A stretch of 64,000 nucleotides of DNA from Argopecten irradians (taxonomy: Eukaryota; Mollusca; Bivalvia; Pectinida; Pectinidae): positions 20,841,544-20,905,543 of the forward strand of contig NC_091144.1 of NCBI RefSeq assembly GCF_041381155.1, read 5' to 3'. Below, piece by piece: positions 24,104 to 35,439 of this stretch. Every line of letters starts with the position of its first letter. The first letter of the stretch is position 1. A program made the translations under genes and the position numbers. The notes under the pieces were generated by a model. The model searched no databases. It was given only the letters and a program-made list of their open reading frames with translations, and was not told the DNA's origin.

Positions 24104-24953
24104 CAGTGGCGTAGCGCCCGTGCATGCTTGCATGCTCAAGCATGCAAAAAATAATCTGACTTACATTCAGAAAAAAACCACAACATTTGAATACACGTAA
24201 CGCTGCAGAATATAAATTATGTATAAATACATATGATATGCCAAACTGTATGCCTGACATAACTTTGTGCACATTTGAAAGACTTGAGGATTGGCCATTC
24301 TGGAAATTTATTAGAATAGTCTATATATTTCCGGTTACCAAGCAAGTTGTTAAATTCGAAGACAATATTAGATTTAAACTAAAGAAGAAGACGTCTTTAC
24401 CAAAATCCCTCAAGCAATTGTGGATTTTGAATCGGGAAACACTTACGAATACCAAAATAAACAACATCGCATGAAAAGTTAGAAATATTCTAAAAACATA
24501 TAATCATCTTAAAGTGATAGCAAAACAACTTAATTAAAGCAATCACTTCACGCCACGTTAAAACGCGTACGCGTGTTAATCCGTGATTTCCGGTGTCACG
24601 AAATAGTTGTCTTTTATTTTTTCATCAGTTAAAATAACACAAAATTCTCCCATTACTTACTAATTTAATATTTACAGCCAAAATCAGTGTTTTTTGTTCG
24701 AGCACTTGTCACGAGAGTCTAGTATGTATACAATGTATATAGTTTTGCATGGTTATCACCTAAATATCGTGACCACCATTTAACCATTGGTAAATACGTT
24801 AAAAGTTACCAAAGAAGTAAAATGGTTACTACATTGTAACAATTTCCCGTCAGCTTCTGGGGGGCTTCGCCCCCCATACCCCGTACCGGGGCTTCGCCCC
24901 TGGACGCTGCACCCCCATGCATGCAGGCCTATCCAGACCTAGCTACGCCGCTG
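24104..24953. mobile_element. hAT-like (5-bp TSD) element, 850 bp
   Basis: Ends CAGTGGCGTAGCG and CTACGCCGCTG are inverted, flanked by the direct repeat GAATC. The right part has GGGGCTTCGCCCC hairpins and the left part ATGCTTGCATGC repeats. A 95-codon plus frame inside (24187-24474) has no recognised domain. The TIR and 5-bp duplication match the sister element at 39935-41282. Assignment to the hAT5-type group is inferred. Confidence 0.65.
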
Positions 24954-25335
24954 GAATCCATAATAATTCATAAAGAGTAATTATATTATTCATAAAGAAT
25001 ACTCATAGAATAGTATTATGATAATACTGATGATGATACAAAATTAATATTGTTATCTGTGTATTCTTGTATTGTTTATGCTATATTACTGGAGCATGCT
25101 GCCGAAGACACCAAGCAACTAACGACTATTCCATTGCTTATTCTATTGTTTTGTAAATTATCTGTAACAATAATGAGATTCGGTGAGTTATTGTAAGTTC
25201 CTTTCAAGTTTCAACAGCAGGTTCTTTTCCTTTTGGTATTACCCCGAATTCGTCCGAATCATTTTACTGTTCTGTCGTACTTTTATCGGCTTAAGCAAGG
25301 CGTATGTTCCAACAGTATACTGGTGTTGGTGATGT

Positions 25336-25444
25336 CACAGGGACCTGGCACAAATTTCTAACCAACAGTATTTATATATCATATAGACTATATATATAAC
25401 ATACTGTTGGTAAGAAATACACTGTAATGTGCCAGGTCCCTGTG
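25336..25444. mobile_element. Foldback MITE, family B, copy 1
   Basis: Arms CACAGGGACCTGGCAC and GTGCCAGGTCCCTGTG surround a second palindrome (CCAACAGTAT with ATACTGTTGG). The flanks GGTGATGT and GGTGATGC look like an 8-bp target duplication with one mismatch. Confidence 0.75.
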
Positions 25445-25759
25445 GGTGATGCGATATTGTAGGTATTTTATGAATATCCTATAATTTACGTTACGATCAG
25501 AATTACCGTTTTGGAACAATGAGTGCATGACAGTGAACCATCTATATTCATATAAATAATGAACGGTATATGTTGGTACATAATACCAACTTGGTATAGT
25601 AGGCCGGGTACGACGTATATTCCTTCTCGGTGTGAAGATTATTTTAGTCGAAGCCGATGCCCTGTGATAGAAATTACATAAACGTTGTTAGACAAATATG
25701 TACTTCTTATAGTGATTGTCGATTTGGCATAAGAACCCGTTCTGAGATTTTTTACTGCC

Positions 25760-25965
25760 TGCTCTTTATGTTGCTGTGGTTCTATTGTCTTTTTGAATGG
25801 TGGGTTACTGGTCTTTATGTTGCTGTGGTTCTATTGTCTTTTTGAATGGTGGGTTACTGCCTGCTTTATGTTGCTGTGGTTCTATTGTCTTTTTGAATGG
25901 TGGGTTACTGCCTGGTCTTTATGTTGCCGTGGTTCTATTGTCTTTTTGAATGGTGGGTTTATAAA
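25760..25965. repeat. Tandem repeat of about 50 bp, 4 copies
   Basis: Each copy holds GTTGCTGTGGTTCTATTGTC (one copy with GCCG) and TTTTTGAATGGTGGGTT; spacers vary from 47 to 55 bp. Confidence 0.8.
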
Positions 25966-26126
25966 GATGTAGGCATCGGTACCAATGTAGAATGACAAAC
26001 CAAACGGAGGTCAATTATTTGTCAATGTTTTGAAAAAGACATTTTTTATCAGGTTGTCGCCTGATGTCTGGGTGAGTTTGATAGACATCACACTGTCAAT
26101 CCTTTAATACCTATTCTAGACAGAGC

Positions 26127-26238
26127 CACAGGGACCTGGCACGAATTTCCAACCAATAGTATTTATATATATATATATTATAGTATACTATAACATACAT
26201 AAATACTGTTAGTTGGAAATTCGTGCCAGGTCCCTGTG
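26127..26238. mobile_element. Foldback MITE, family B, copy 2
   Basis: Same termini as the copy at 25336, with exact 8-bp direct repeats GACAGAGC immediately outside both ends. This is the clearest insertion signature of the family. Confidence 0.8.
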
Positions 26239-26444
26239 GACAGAGCGCAGGCTTATGGCTCTATAGATATATGTACATCACTATACACAGTATTACAATA
26301 TAGAGGTTTATGTATTTCTATTGAGCCAGAAGCCTGTGGACAGAACATATCCCAGAATAATGTACCCCAACAATGTTAGAGGTATAGCACCATGATACAC
26401 TATGCAAAATAAAGTCCATAAAATATGCTTACCAGTGTGCAGGG

Positions 26445-26584
26445 TAGTCCGTTAAACCTGCCTATATTATTAGGCTTTTTTCAATTTTTTTTTGCCTATT
26501 ACATACGTCTATTTTTTTAATTTTAATTTTTTTTGCCTAATATACATACATTTGCCTAATAAAACAGACAGGTTTAGCGGACTA
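26445..26584. mobile_element. Palindromic MITE, copy 2 of the 9-bp TSD family
   Basis: Ends TAGTCCGTTAAACCTGCCTA and GTTTAGCGGACTA match the element at 23888-24000. The interior is a degenerate T-rich stretch and the flanks match only in part. Confidence 0.6.
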
Positions 26585-26684
26585 TGCACAGGAATCTGAG
26601 AATTAGTTACAGTTTATATAATCATGGACCCATCAGAGTGATCTTAAGTTAGGGTACTCTGGTGGGTCCATAATTATATATTTA

Positions 26685-27130
26685 CAGTTTGCACTGACAT
26701 GGACTCAATAACCATGCTTTCTAGTATTATCATTATCAACGTATAATGTAAGCGCAGCACACACAGCGATTCTATTGTTACCTGAATAGTCGATGGTGTA
26801 GCAACATGGGGTCATGACCCCACTTTTGGCGGGAACATATGAATGACTCGATTCCAATCAGCTGTTCAATCAAATTCGTTGAAGATGACGGGAGTAGAAA
26901 AAATATGAGTATTTTAATAAAAAATATGCAACTGTTGCGGGAAAAAATAATATTCATTTACTTGAAAAACTGTTAATATAAGGAATAGATGTTTATTTTA
27001 TTGAGGTTATGAGGGTATGATGATAATGGAGCCCGTGTAAATTTTATGTAACCTGGCTTCTTACATAAAATTTACACGGGCTCCATTATCATACCCTCAT
27101 AACCTCAACAAAATAAACATCTATTCCTTA
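26685..27130. repeat. Dispersed repeat ending in a 70-bp-arm hairpin, copy 1
   Basis: Shares about 420 bp with 55449-55854, starting TTTACAGTTTGCACTGACAT. Its last 150 bp (26980-27130) is a nearly perfect inverted repeat. The arms include GGTTATGAGGGTAT and GGAGCCCGTGTAAATTTTAT around a short loop. It is non-coding. Confidence 0.75.
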
Positions 27131-27409
27131 AATAAACTGTGACAAATTCTCAGATCCCTGACCCAAAAGCATATCAAAATGATTCCCTGGTGTTGTGGAA
27201 AGGTAACAGTCATTTTGTGTTGTTTTACAGGATCAACTTCAATGGGTATTGGCACTTGCATATTTGAATGGCGATATAACTAGATTTACAAACATTTCGC
27301 ACAACATTATTATAAATTGGCAAATTTTCACTTACATGTACTGTACTGTTGTGAAATTATTGATTAAGTTTATTATATTTAAGTCATATTAAAAGTCATT
27401 TAAGGACGG

Positions 27410-27620
27410 CTTCACTGTATGTGTCGACTTGCATAGATGAAGAGCAAGGTGCATGTTTTGGGAGACTGCGGTATATTTGTATTAATGTGTCTTTTTGTTA
27501 TTGTCCTTTTTATAGATCTATATCACTGAAGCAAGGTGCCGAAGACACTTAGCAGCACACCCCACCCCGTGATGAACCAGTCGTCTCATTCCCTTAATAC
27601 TGAGTGCAAAGCATGAGCAG
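27410..27620. repeat. Dispersed repeat with GGGAGRCTGCGGTAT motif
   Basis: TTTTGGGAGACTGCGGTAT and the following CAGTCGTCTCATTCCC stretch recur in variant form at 58380-58640. In reverse, the motif makes up the tandem repeat at 55140-55440. The family is unknown. Confidence 0.45.
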
Positions 27621-28351
27621 AAGTATGACAATATATGAATCTAATTAATAATTTATTGTTTAATATATAAAATACATTGTGTATGTGGAGTAAAAAATGT
27701 ACAATAAATAATCTAATAAATATTTATATAACCAAAAAGCCTTTGATCCCAGTCAGCAATTTGAAATAGAGATATGATCTTGGTCATAATTTCAAACAAA
27801 AACTACAGTAGATGTGTATACATGTTATTTTATGAACCATATCCATCCATTCCACTTAAATGCATTTTCATCAACATATCCAAGACATAACTGTTAGCTA
27901 TGTCATACCACAAAGGTGGAACTTGAGAAGAAATGGCAGCATTGTGGCAGATGTGTTGGCCATCTTGGATTTCAGAAAGTTTGAACTTAACCATGTTGTT
28001 GTAAATAGTGAAATTTGTGAAAACAGTTGTTCAGTTACATTGTAGTATTTGCAATCAAGAATAAAAACACATGTTTAACCTGCAATATCAAACTTTTTGT
28101 GAGATCAATTTTTAACAAAACTCTATTGGAACTATCCCTCCCTTCTAATTAATATAAGCAATTACATTATCAATTAGTCAATATTTGCCATTCTATCATG
28201 TTTTTACGTGTTTTTACGTAGGCCTTGAGCTAATGAACAGTGTTCATGGCCTGAATTAAAAGATAAAAGAACGGCAGGCAAATTCAGATTTTGGATCAAT
28301 GAAATTAATTAGAATGAACAAATTTCTTCATCACTAAATATTTACTGTTAA

Positions 28352-28558
28352 TTAGAACTGGAATATTCCTGTTACTGGTAAGTGGTCAGAAGGATAGTGG
28401 TCATCCGGTGGCAGAGTCTTTGTCCAGGTTTCTGGCTCCGGAATGTTTATCACAGACAAGCTTTTCAGTACACTCCCTGAAGTCTTTGAGCCATAAAATA
28501 TGTAGTCAAGCGTAAATGGCAGGCTATTGTCAAAGTGTGTCAGAGATGGCTCCTTCCC
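28352..28558 (-). CDS. EEP nuclease exon 6
   Basis: Starts GKEPSLTHFDNSLPFTLDYI after TTTACAG, then a loop and HYPSDHLPVTGIFQF with TAA at 28354-28352. It contains the final Asp-His catalytic pair. Confidence 0.88.
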   Translation of the reverse strand, partial: GKEPSLTHFDNSLPFTLDYIFYGSKTSGSVLKSLSVINIPEPETWTKTLPPDDHYPSDHLPVTGIFQF

Positions 28559-31500
28559 CTGTAAAAAAACTACCAGGACATAAAAGGGTGCACCAACCTT
28601 GATACTCCAGAGGTTACTATAAATTACTTATATTTACATTGTCATTGCACAGTATATATGTTGCTACTAAGCCCATGTATGATATTTTCCACTCTGGTGT
28701 ATTAACATTGGCAGTTAGACTCTGGTGTACAAATACCTTCAATAGAGTTCAAGAGTTCATAAAAAGACTGGAATTTTCTGGAAATTGATCAATGTGAAAA
28801 TATTTTTGAATTTAAGTATTTGAAATGGATTGAAGTGATGTATTTATCGTTGTACATCCCAGTTTATAGATGGAACTATATCAGTGATGTATTTATCGTT
28901 GTACATCCCAGTTTAAGGATGGGACTATATCAGTGATGTATTTATCGTTGTACATCCCAGTTTATGGATGGGACTATATCAGTGATGTATTTATCGTTGT
29001 ACATCCCAGTTTATAGATGGAACTATATCAGTGATGTATTTATCGTTGTACATCCCAGTTTATAGATGGAACTATATCAGTGATGTATTTATCGTTGTAC
29101 ATCCCAGTTTATAGATGGAACTATATCAGTGATGTATTTATCGTTGTACATCCCAGTTTATAGATGGAACTATATCAGTGATGTATTTATCGTTGTACAT
29201 CCCAGTTTATAGATGGAACTATATCAGTGATGTATTTATCGTTGTACATCCCAGTTTATGGATGGGACTATATCATCTGTTATTGTAAAGTCAGTTGTCC
29301 ATGGTAACACTGGAAGTTGCTATAACCCACTGTTTCCCGCAAAATCATTGGCTGTTCCATCAAATAATATTTTTCTCTATGCAGACGTATAAGTTTTATT
29401 TTCATAATTTTTTATCTATTTTCTTTTTATAAACGGGAATAACTATATAAATGTAAATATAAGCACTGGTTGTCATATTTTTGACATGCGTTGGGTGTTT
29501 TAGAACATCTAATGTATGTTACACACCAATGCATATCAAAATTATGACTACTAAGCTTCAGTAACACCCACCTCTGGACTACATGTATGTCACAGTAAGA
29601 CATATGGAATTTTGGGTGTAATGTCTATTAAAAACTGACCAATTACATACATACATAGACTTCTTTTGAAGATTACTTAGAAATATCACCCAATATCCAT
29701 CAACTAATTTGTTCATGTACATCAAAGTACAAACTAGTGGTCACATCTATTATCAATGTTTTCCTTTGACATAGTCCAAGGGTGGATACAAGATATTGAA
29801 AGTAACCCCTCGTAGGTGGAGAATGAGGTTGTAGATGGAATAAGAATAATACACACTTTCATGAACAAAGGATTTTTGTTTAACAATTAAAGGATTGTTA
29901 GATTGTATTTATTGGAGATATGAATGCAACCACCCAGATTGCATCTATATCTCCAATAAATGCAATCTAACAATCCTTTAATTGTTATATTTACATTTTA
30001 CTTTCTAGTTCAAAGTAAAACATAATTTAAATGAAAGTGAACATTTGAATTTCCTGCTTCAGCCATTTAACCTCAACGGGCCATTTCAATGTGATAAAAA
30101 ATAGTCCCCTTAGAAATTTGAAAGATGTCAAAATTTTAATGTTTTTCAATAGCTATTCAGTTTACTTTCAATTATCCAGACAATATTTTTATAACCAAAC
30201 TGGTTCATTCAACTACAATGTCAATTTTCCCGCGCGGACTAACATGATATCAGTAAACAAGACTCACATCTATTTATGTAGATATTACTACACCAAGTCT
30301 AGGCTGCATTTATTAGCTGATAATGCAGATCACGGTTATCATTAGCGTAATGGGAGTCGCTGTGGCAAAATGTAAATATATAAGAATAGATTAGTTAATT
30401 GGTAGCCTATAGAGCCTGCAGAGCAAACTACGCACAAATGAAATTTGTTGTCCATGGTGAGTTAAGATTTCTGAATTACGGTAATTTTTCTCAGCTAGAA
30501 AACTACAACTCAAATACATTGTACTATGTAGTTTGGTATATCAACATAATAAAACAATGATCCCTTAGTTTCGATTATTTAAGAAGGGAAGATGAAGTAC
30601 TGACCACACAGGACCTATAGGCACTCTGTAAGGGGAGCTCATCAGCTGGGAGAGTAGCGAGGAGTCTCTGGAACGCAGGAAGTACCTAGAAAAATACAAT
30701 TAAGGTTTAAGACCCCATTTAACCTAGTGATTTTTGTATGCCTATATGTCACTTCATAGCTGTAGATGAGCATAACTTAGTTGATATAGAGTGTCTATGC
30801 ATCTAACCTTGTATATTACTGTTGACTCGTAGATTGTTGTATGTTTGTAAATTTTAGCAAAATGTACAAAAAATTGTACATTTCAGTTTTGTAAGTCCAT
30901 AGGGTTCAGTACATATTTCTATCACCAAATAAGCATGCCATTATGTTTACTAGTGTTTATAGCATGTAGTAGCGCTGTTTTGACTTCATTCGACTTTACA
31001 AAGGCATATGCATGGAGTCCTTTTAGACCTTGTCAGGAAAATGGCGGTTGTAGTGTTATAACAAAGCTTCAATTCCATCATATTGATTTAGTTTGTTTGT
31101 TTGTGCATTATGCCATAGTGGCAACATGCTTAAGTGCCGAGTGAGCTCAACATCACAAAACACGATTTCACAATGATTGCCTTACTAAAGTCAATATCAT
31201 ATCCAATAATGATCTTTTTTAACATTTACTCTTCTAAGTAAAATTAAATTCATTCCTCACCTCCTGGCCGTCAAACACTGGGATCAGTGTCTTTTCTATG
31301 TCACCATCAGGTTGTTTGCCCTGAGCAAAGATGTAGGCTAACGACTCGGGGACAGAGTTAAAGTCTCCACAGTATATACAACTGTATGGCAGGTCACCTA
31401 TATACTGAGCCAGGAATAGCTTGGAACATCTACACTACAATAAAAGAGGAGTATGATTAAGTATTATTTGGTTAAATTGTTTCAATTTTTGTTTTGAAAG

Positions 31501-34500
31501 CTGTGGTAGTTTAAGAATGATTTAGGGCTTTGGTGAATATACAAACAACAAAAGAATCATTGAGTGATTTGGCTTTGGTACATTGCATACATAACCTGAC
31601 TGATAGTTGAGGTCATCAAAGACAAACTACAGAAAAACAAGCTTAAAAAAAGTGTTGCAAGCAAAACACGTCCCATGCCACCAATTACATTTTCTAATGT
31701 ATGTTATTATTATTGCTTTGTTATGCTTTCATTGGCTGAAGTTTGAACAAATTCTGTTGATATGTTCTCAAGTTATCGCCTGAAAACTAAAATTTGTGAA
31801 AAATCTACTTTTAGTAACAATGACCTTTGTTGCTACCCTGGAACAGGTGAGACAGGAACACAACATTTACTGGGACAGGTGAGACAGGAACACAACATCT
31901 ACTGGGACGGGTGAGACAGGAATAAAACATTTACTGGGACATGTGAGACAGGAACACATCATTTACTGGGACAGATGAAAAAGGAATACAGCATCTACTA
32001 GGATAGGTGATACAAGAACACAACATTTACTGGGACAGGTGAGACAGGAACACAACATCTACTGGGACAGGTGAGACAGGAACACAACGTCACATCCATG
32101 AACACAGGGACACAACATTTACTGGGACAGGTGAGACAGGATCACAACATTAACTGGAACAGGTGTGACAGGAATACAACATTTACTGGGACAGGTGAGA
32201 CAGGAACACAACATCTACTGGGACAGGTGAGACAGGAACACAACATTTACTTGGACATGTGAGACAGGAACACATCATTTACTGGGACAGGTGAGACAGG
32301 GACACAACATCTACTGGGACAGGTGAGACAGGAACACAACATTTACTTGGACAGGTGTGACAGGGACACAACATTTACTGGGACAGGTGAGACAGGAACA
32401 CAACATTAACTGGGACAGGTCAGGTGAGACAGGAACACAACATTTACTGGGACAGGTGAGACAGGAACACAACATTTACTGGGACAGGTGAGACAGGAAC
32501 ACAACATTTACTGGGACAGGTGAGACAGGAACACAACATTTACTGGGACAGGTGAGACAGGAACACAACATTTACTGGGACATGTGAGACAGGAACACAA
32601 CATTTACTGGGACAAGAACACAACATCTACTGGGGCAGGTGAGACAGGAACACAACATTTACTTGGACAGGTGAGACAAGAACACAACATTTACTGAGAT
32701 GGGTGAGACAGGAACACAACATCTACTGGGACAGGTGAGACAGGAATACAACATTTACTGGGACAGGTGAGACAGGAACAACATTTACTGAGATGGGTGA
32801 GACAGGAACACAACATCTACTGGGACAGGTGAGACAGGAACATAACATTTACTTGGGACAGGTGAGACAGGAACACAACATCTACTGGGACAGGTGAGAC
32901 AGGAACACAACATCTACTGGGACAGGTGAGACAGGGACACAACATCTACTGGGACAGGAACACAACATTTAATGGACAGGTGAGACGGGAAAAAACATTT
33001 ACTGGAACAGGTGAAACAGGAACACAACATTTACTGGGACAGATGAGAAAGGAACACAACATCTACTGAGGCAGGTGAGACAGGAACACAATATTTACTG
33101 GGACAGGTGAGACAGGAACACAACATATACTAGGACAGGTGAGACAGGAACACAACATCTACTGGGACAGGTGAGACAGGAACACAACATCTATTTGGAC
33201 AGGTGAGACAGGAACATAACATCTACTGGGCAAGAGATCCTTGTTTTGAATTAATCCCAACTCACTTGAAGAGCTCTGACATCAGTAATATATTCTGTCC
33301 CCCAGACGATATGTGTATTTGCCACCACCACAATATCTTTGGACGCCACTGACTGTAGTTTTGTTATCAACAACACTTCTGGTCGATCAACATAACGAGA
33401 TTTCAATGCTGTAGATAATTTAGGCTCATCACCAACATCAAAATTCTCCAAAATCTGAAAAATGATAAAAAATCTATTTATTCAGCTTTTCAATAGTATA
33501 ACTTGGACTCTTTAGATAATTTTGATGTAATTTCTTTATTTTTCTTTCAACTAAAACATATATATATTGGAAATATCAGTGTAAATATCAGTGCCAGGCA
33601 TCGAACATGATAACAGCTTTGATACATCTAATGGTGAAAATCAAAAGAGTATATTTTACTTTTCCTGCCTCATCTCCTAAATACAGTATCTTCTTTTCTT
33701 GTAAAGAAAATTTATCATTTTTCCAGCAGGTTGCCTCTCCTTCATCATAGTATTCACTGTCCGCCCTCTTTCTGACAAACACACCCGTGTATCCCAATCT
33801 GTATAGCAAACAAAATAATGAAGTACTGGAATAGTCTAGAATGCATACAATTTCTTCGATGTTTGTGCATTCTTATTGTCTACCATGTAATGCAAGGTTA
33901 TGCATCATTAAACAATATTCATTCAGAAAAAAAATAAGTTCAAGGGTAGCGAGTCAGATAATTTGTTATAGACATTGGACAGAACTGCCAAATCCTCAAT
34001 TAGAGTACATATCTATGTGATAATAATTTGAAATGTGCATCTAAATAACTCTGCATACACACACTGAGGAGATAGGCGACTAAATTTGCATCCTATAAAA
34101 ATGAGCACTACATATAAATTTTGCCACACATTTGACGTCACACGTGGCACGCTCTCCAGCCACCGCTCATATTGTAGCGGTCTGCCGAACAACATGGCTA
34201 CTTTTTGGTAGCTCCAGCCTTCGGCTGCCACTTGCCGAAGGGTTAATTGCGCTCCATTGTGCTGTTAAATATTTGTCTTTCATTGTCCTGTTTTACTGTT
34301 TGTGTTATATTATGTTATCGTGTTCGTTTTCTGTGTCTTGATAAAGGGGCAGATCGCCTTGAAAATTTGACAAGATTTGTTTGTCCACAGGGTTTTAATT
34401 ACTTCTTTGTCCCATGTTTATCATTTGAAGCAATTCGTATCCGACAGACTTACATTGTAAGTTTGATGGGATCCTGTGTCATCTGGAAAATCCTGTTGAT

Positions 34501-35130
34501 ATTACTTCTTTGAACCCCATCTAAATAAACTGATACTATCAATAAATGGATGTGAACTGTTAACTGATATATGATATTACATGTTCTTAAACAATGACAT
34601 AACAACATAAAAGTCAAATTCTTAACTTTAGAACCAGGACACATAAGGCCAAAAAAATATATATCTGTTTAGGGTTACATTGGCAAAAAAATAGGATTGG
34701 TAAATCGGCATTTTTTTTTCGTAGAAAAGTGGGAAAATATTAGGGTTGGTTGGGTAACCCTTAACAGACATTTATTCTTTTGAGGCCTAATTATATTGTA
34801 TACATGCTTAATTATTACCATTTTTTAACATGGTTACACATTGTACCTGTTCATATCTGCCTCAAGGCAATCCTTCCAATATTTTGGTCCAACTTCTTGA
34901 AAGCAAACAATGTCATTATCGAGATAAGCTATCTCTTTCATTAATATTTCGTGGCGATATGACAGTTCCAGTGTTTTAGGGTCTGCCTTCGTATAACTAT
35001 AGTCCCATCGTGGAACATGACAGGTTGCTAGCACGTTATAGGTCAAAACAGAGAACTCTTCACCATCAGTCACCTGGTAAGCTGGGTTTTTAGCTGTCTC
35101 TCTATTTTGGAAACTTTTTGGAATAGACAT
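28352..35130 (-). CDS. CCR4/ANGEL/nocturnin/PDE12-type EEP nuclease, complete, 6 exons
   Basis: Joined CDS: 35130-34847, 33798-33660, 33454-33266, 31434-31261, 30685-30605, 28558-28352. This is 1,074 nt, or 357 residues plus TAA. All introns are GT-AG with agreeing phases. The start ATG lies just inside a splice acceptor (TTTCAG), so a 5' non-coding exon lies further right. Visible catalytic motifs of the endonuclease/exonuclease/phosphatase fold are TYNVLA (Asn32), CFQEV (Glu79), NTHIVW (His189), YCGDFNS (Asp228, Asn230), LDYIF (Asp307) and SDHLP (Asp347, His348). All are present, so the enzyme should be active. Family members are Mg-dependent poly(A) deadenylases, 2',5'-oligoadenylate phosphodiesterases or related RNases. 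The protein lacks the leucine-rich repeats of CNOT6 and any obvious targeting peptide. EGEATCWKNDKFSL and SLTHF look closest to PDE12 or ANGEL, but the exact subfamily and substrate cannot be fixed by eye. Confidence 0.88.
28834..29275. repeat. 49-bp minisatellite, about 9 copies
   Basis: The unit begins GATGTATTTATCGTTGTACA and continues through CCCAGTTTATAGATGGAAC. Copies are nearly identical, with GGATGGGAC variants in the 2nd, 3rd and last copies. It is in the last intron of the nuclease gene. Confidence 0.92.
29881..29987. mobile_element. Near-perfect palindromic foldback element
   Basis: Arms TAACAATTAAAGGATTGTTA and its complement enclose ATTTATTGGAGATAT against ATATCTCCAATAAAT. The loop is about 20 bp. 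It lies in the nuclease intron and no target duplication was identified. Confidence 0.7.
30605..30685 (-). CDS. EEP nuclease exon 5
   Basis: An 81-nt exon, VLPAFQRLLATLPADELPL through SAYRSCV, between TTCTAG and GTG|GTCAGT. It corresponds to the variable helix before the THF/DY block. Confidence 0.83.
31261..31434 (-). CDS. EEP nuclease exon 4
   Basis: Encodes CRCSKLFLAQYIGDLP, then SCIYCGDFNSVPESLAY with the DxN catalytic pair, ending VFDGQE. Donor GAG|GTGAGG. A second AG just inside the acceptor (TGTAG) is rejected because it breaks the frame. No ATG-initiated frame reveals this exon. Confidence 0.87.
31845..33235. repeat. 32-bp minisatellite, about 43 units
   Basis: The unit reads GGGACAGGTGAGACAGGAAC plus ACAACATTTACT (or ATCTACT). 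The middle copies (32440-32580) are identical; both ends decay with substitutions and short deletions. It fills most of the intron between nuclease exons 3 and 4. On the plus strand each unit contains CAGGTGAGA, a consensus-like 5' splice site, but the gene is read on the other strand. Confidence 0.93.
33266..33454 (-). CDS. EEP nuclease exon 3
   Basis: Begins ILENFDVGDEPKLS and carries DIVVVANTHIVWG, the catalytic His motif. It ends RALQ at donor CAA|GTGAGT, phase 0. Confidence 0.88.
33660..33798 (-). CDS. EEP nuclease exon 2
   Basis: Acceptor ATACAG|A, then LGYTGVFVRKRADSEYYDEG and EATCWKNDKFSL, the strand and loop after the QEV motif. Donor AAAA|GTAAAA, phase 0. The donor is weak but phase-consistent. 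Confidence 0.85.
34646..34788. mobile_element. AGGCCAAAAA-type TIR element, copy 1
   Basis: AGGCCAAAAAAATATATATC with GGGTTAC at the left is mirrored by GTAACCC and TTCTTTTGAGGCCT at the right. The same terminal layout occurs at 57084-57443. Confidence 0.5.
34847..35130 (-). CDS. EEP nuclease exon 1
   Basis: Residues 1-95, MSIPKSFQNRE through TYNVLA, the helix LSYRHEILMKEI and CFQEVGPKYW. Donor ACAG|GTACAA, phase 2. It contains the first two catalytic motifs. Confidence 0.88.
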
Positions 35131-35221
35131 CCTGACACCTGAAATGGTTTGATAGATTATATATGTGATAGACATCTGTAATACATGTAGTATAATTTCT
35201 ATTTTTTTATGGGGTACATGT

Positions 35222-35400
35222 ATCTTAAAGATGCTCCACCGCTGACAAATGGTATTTTTTCACTATCAAAAACAGGAGCAGACGATAGAAGTAATTTTCT
35301 TAACTTACAAAAGTTACTTCTTTACACCGTTACCACCATTGAAAAGTTTGAGTTATTAATTTTACTTAAAGTTAAAAAATGAAAAATAATTAATTGTACT
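35222..35400. mobile_element. Left half of a split MITE
   Basis: Begins TTAAAGATGCTCCACCGC, the complement of the end of the 39003-39204 segment. It stops after AAAATGAAAAATAATTAATTG, a word repeated at the start of the right half. Confidence 0.6.
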
Positions 35401-35439
35401 AAATGGCTCGGTCTCGATGATTGGAGGAATATATTTCTA

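Noticed and set aside
24187-24474. 95-codon frame in the 850-bp TIR element as a transposase
   Set aside because: No catalytic motif or recognised transposase similarity.
32071-32262. 63-codon plus-strand frame
   Set aside because: It is a translation of the 32-bp minisatellite.
7779-33235. CRISPR-like arrays
   Set aside because: The tandem repeats have no unique spacers and lie in introns of animal genes.
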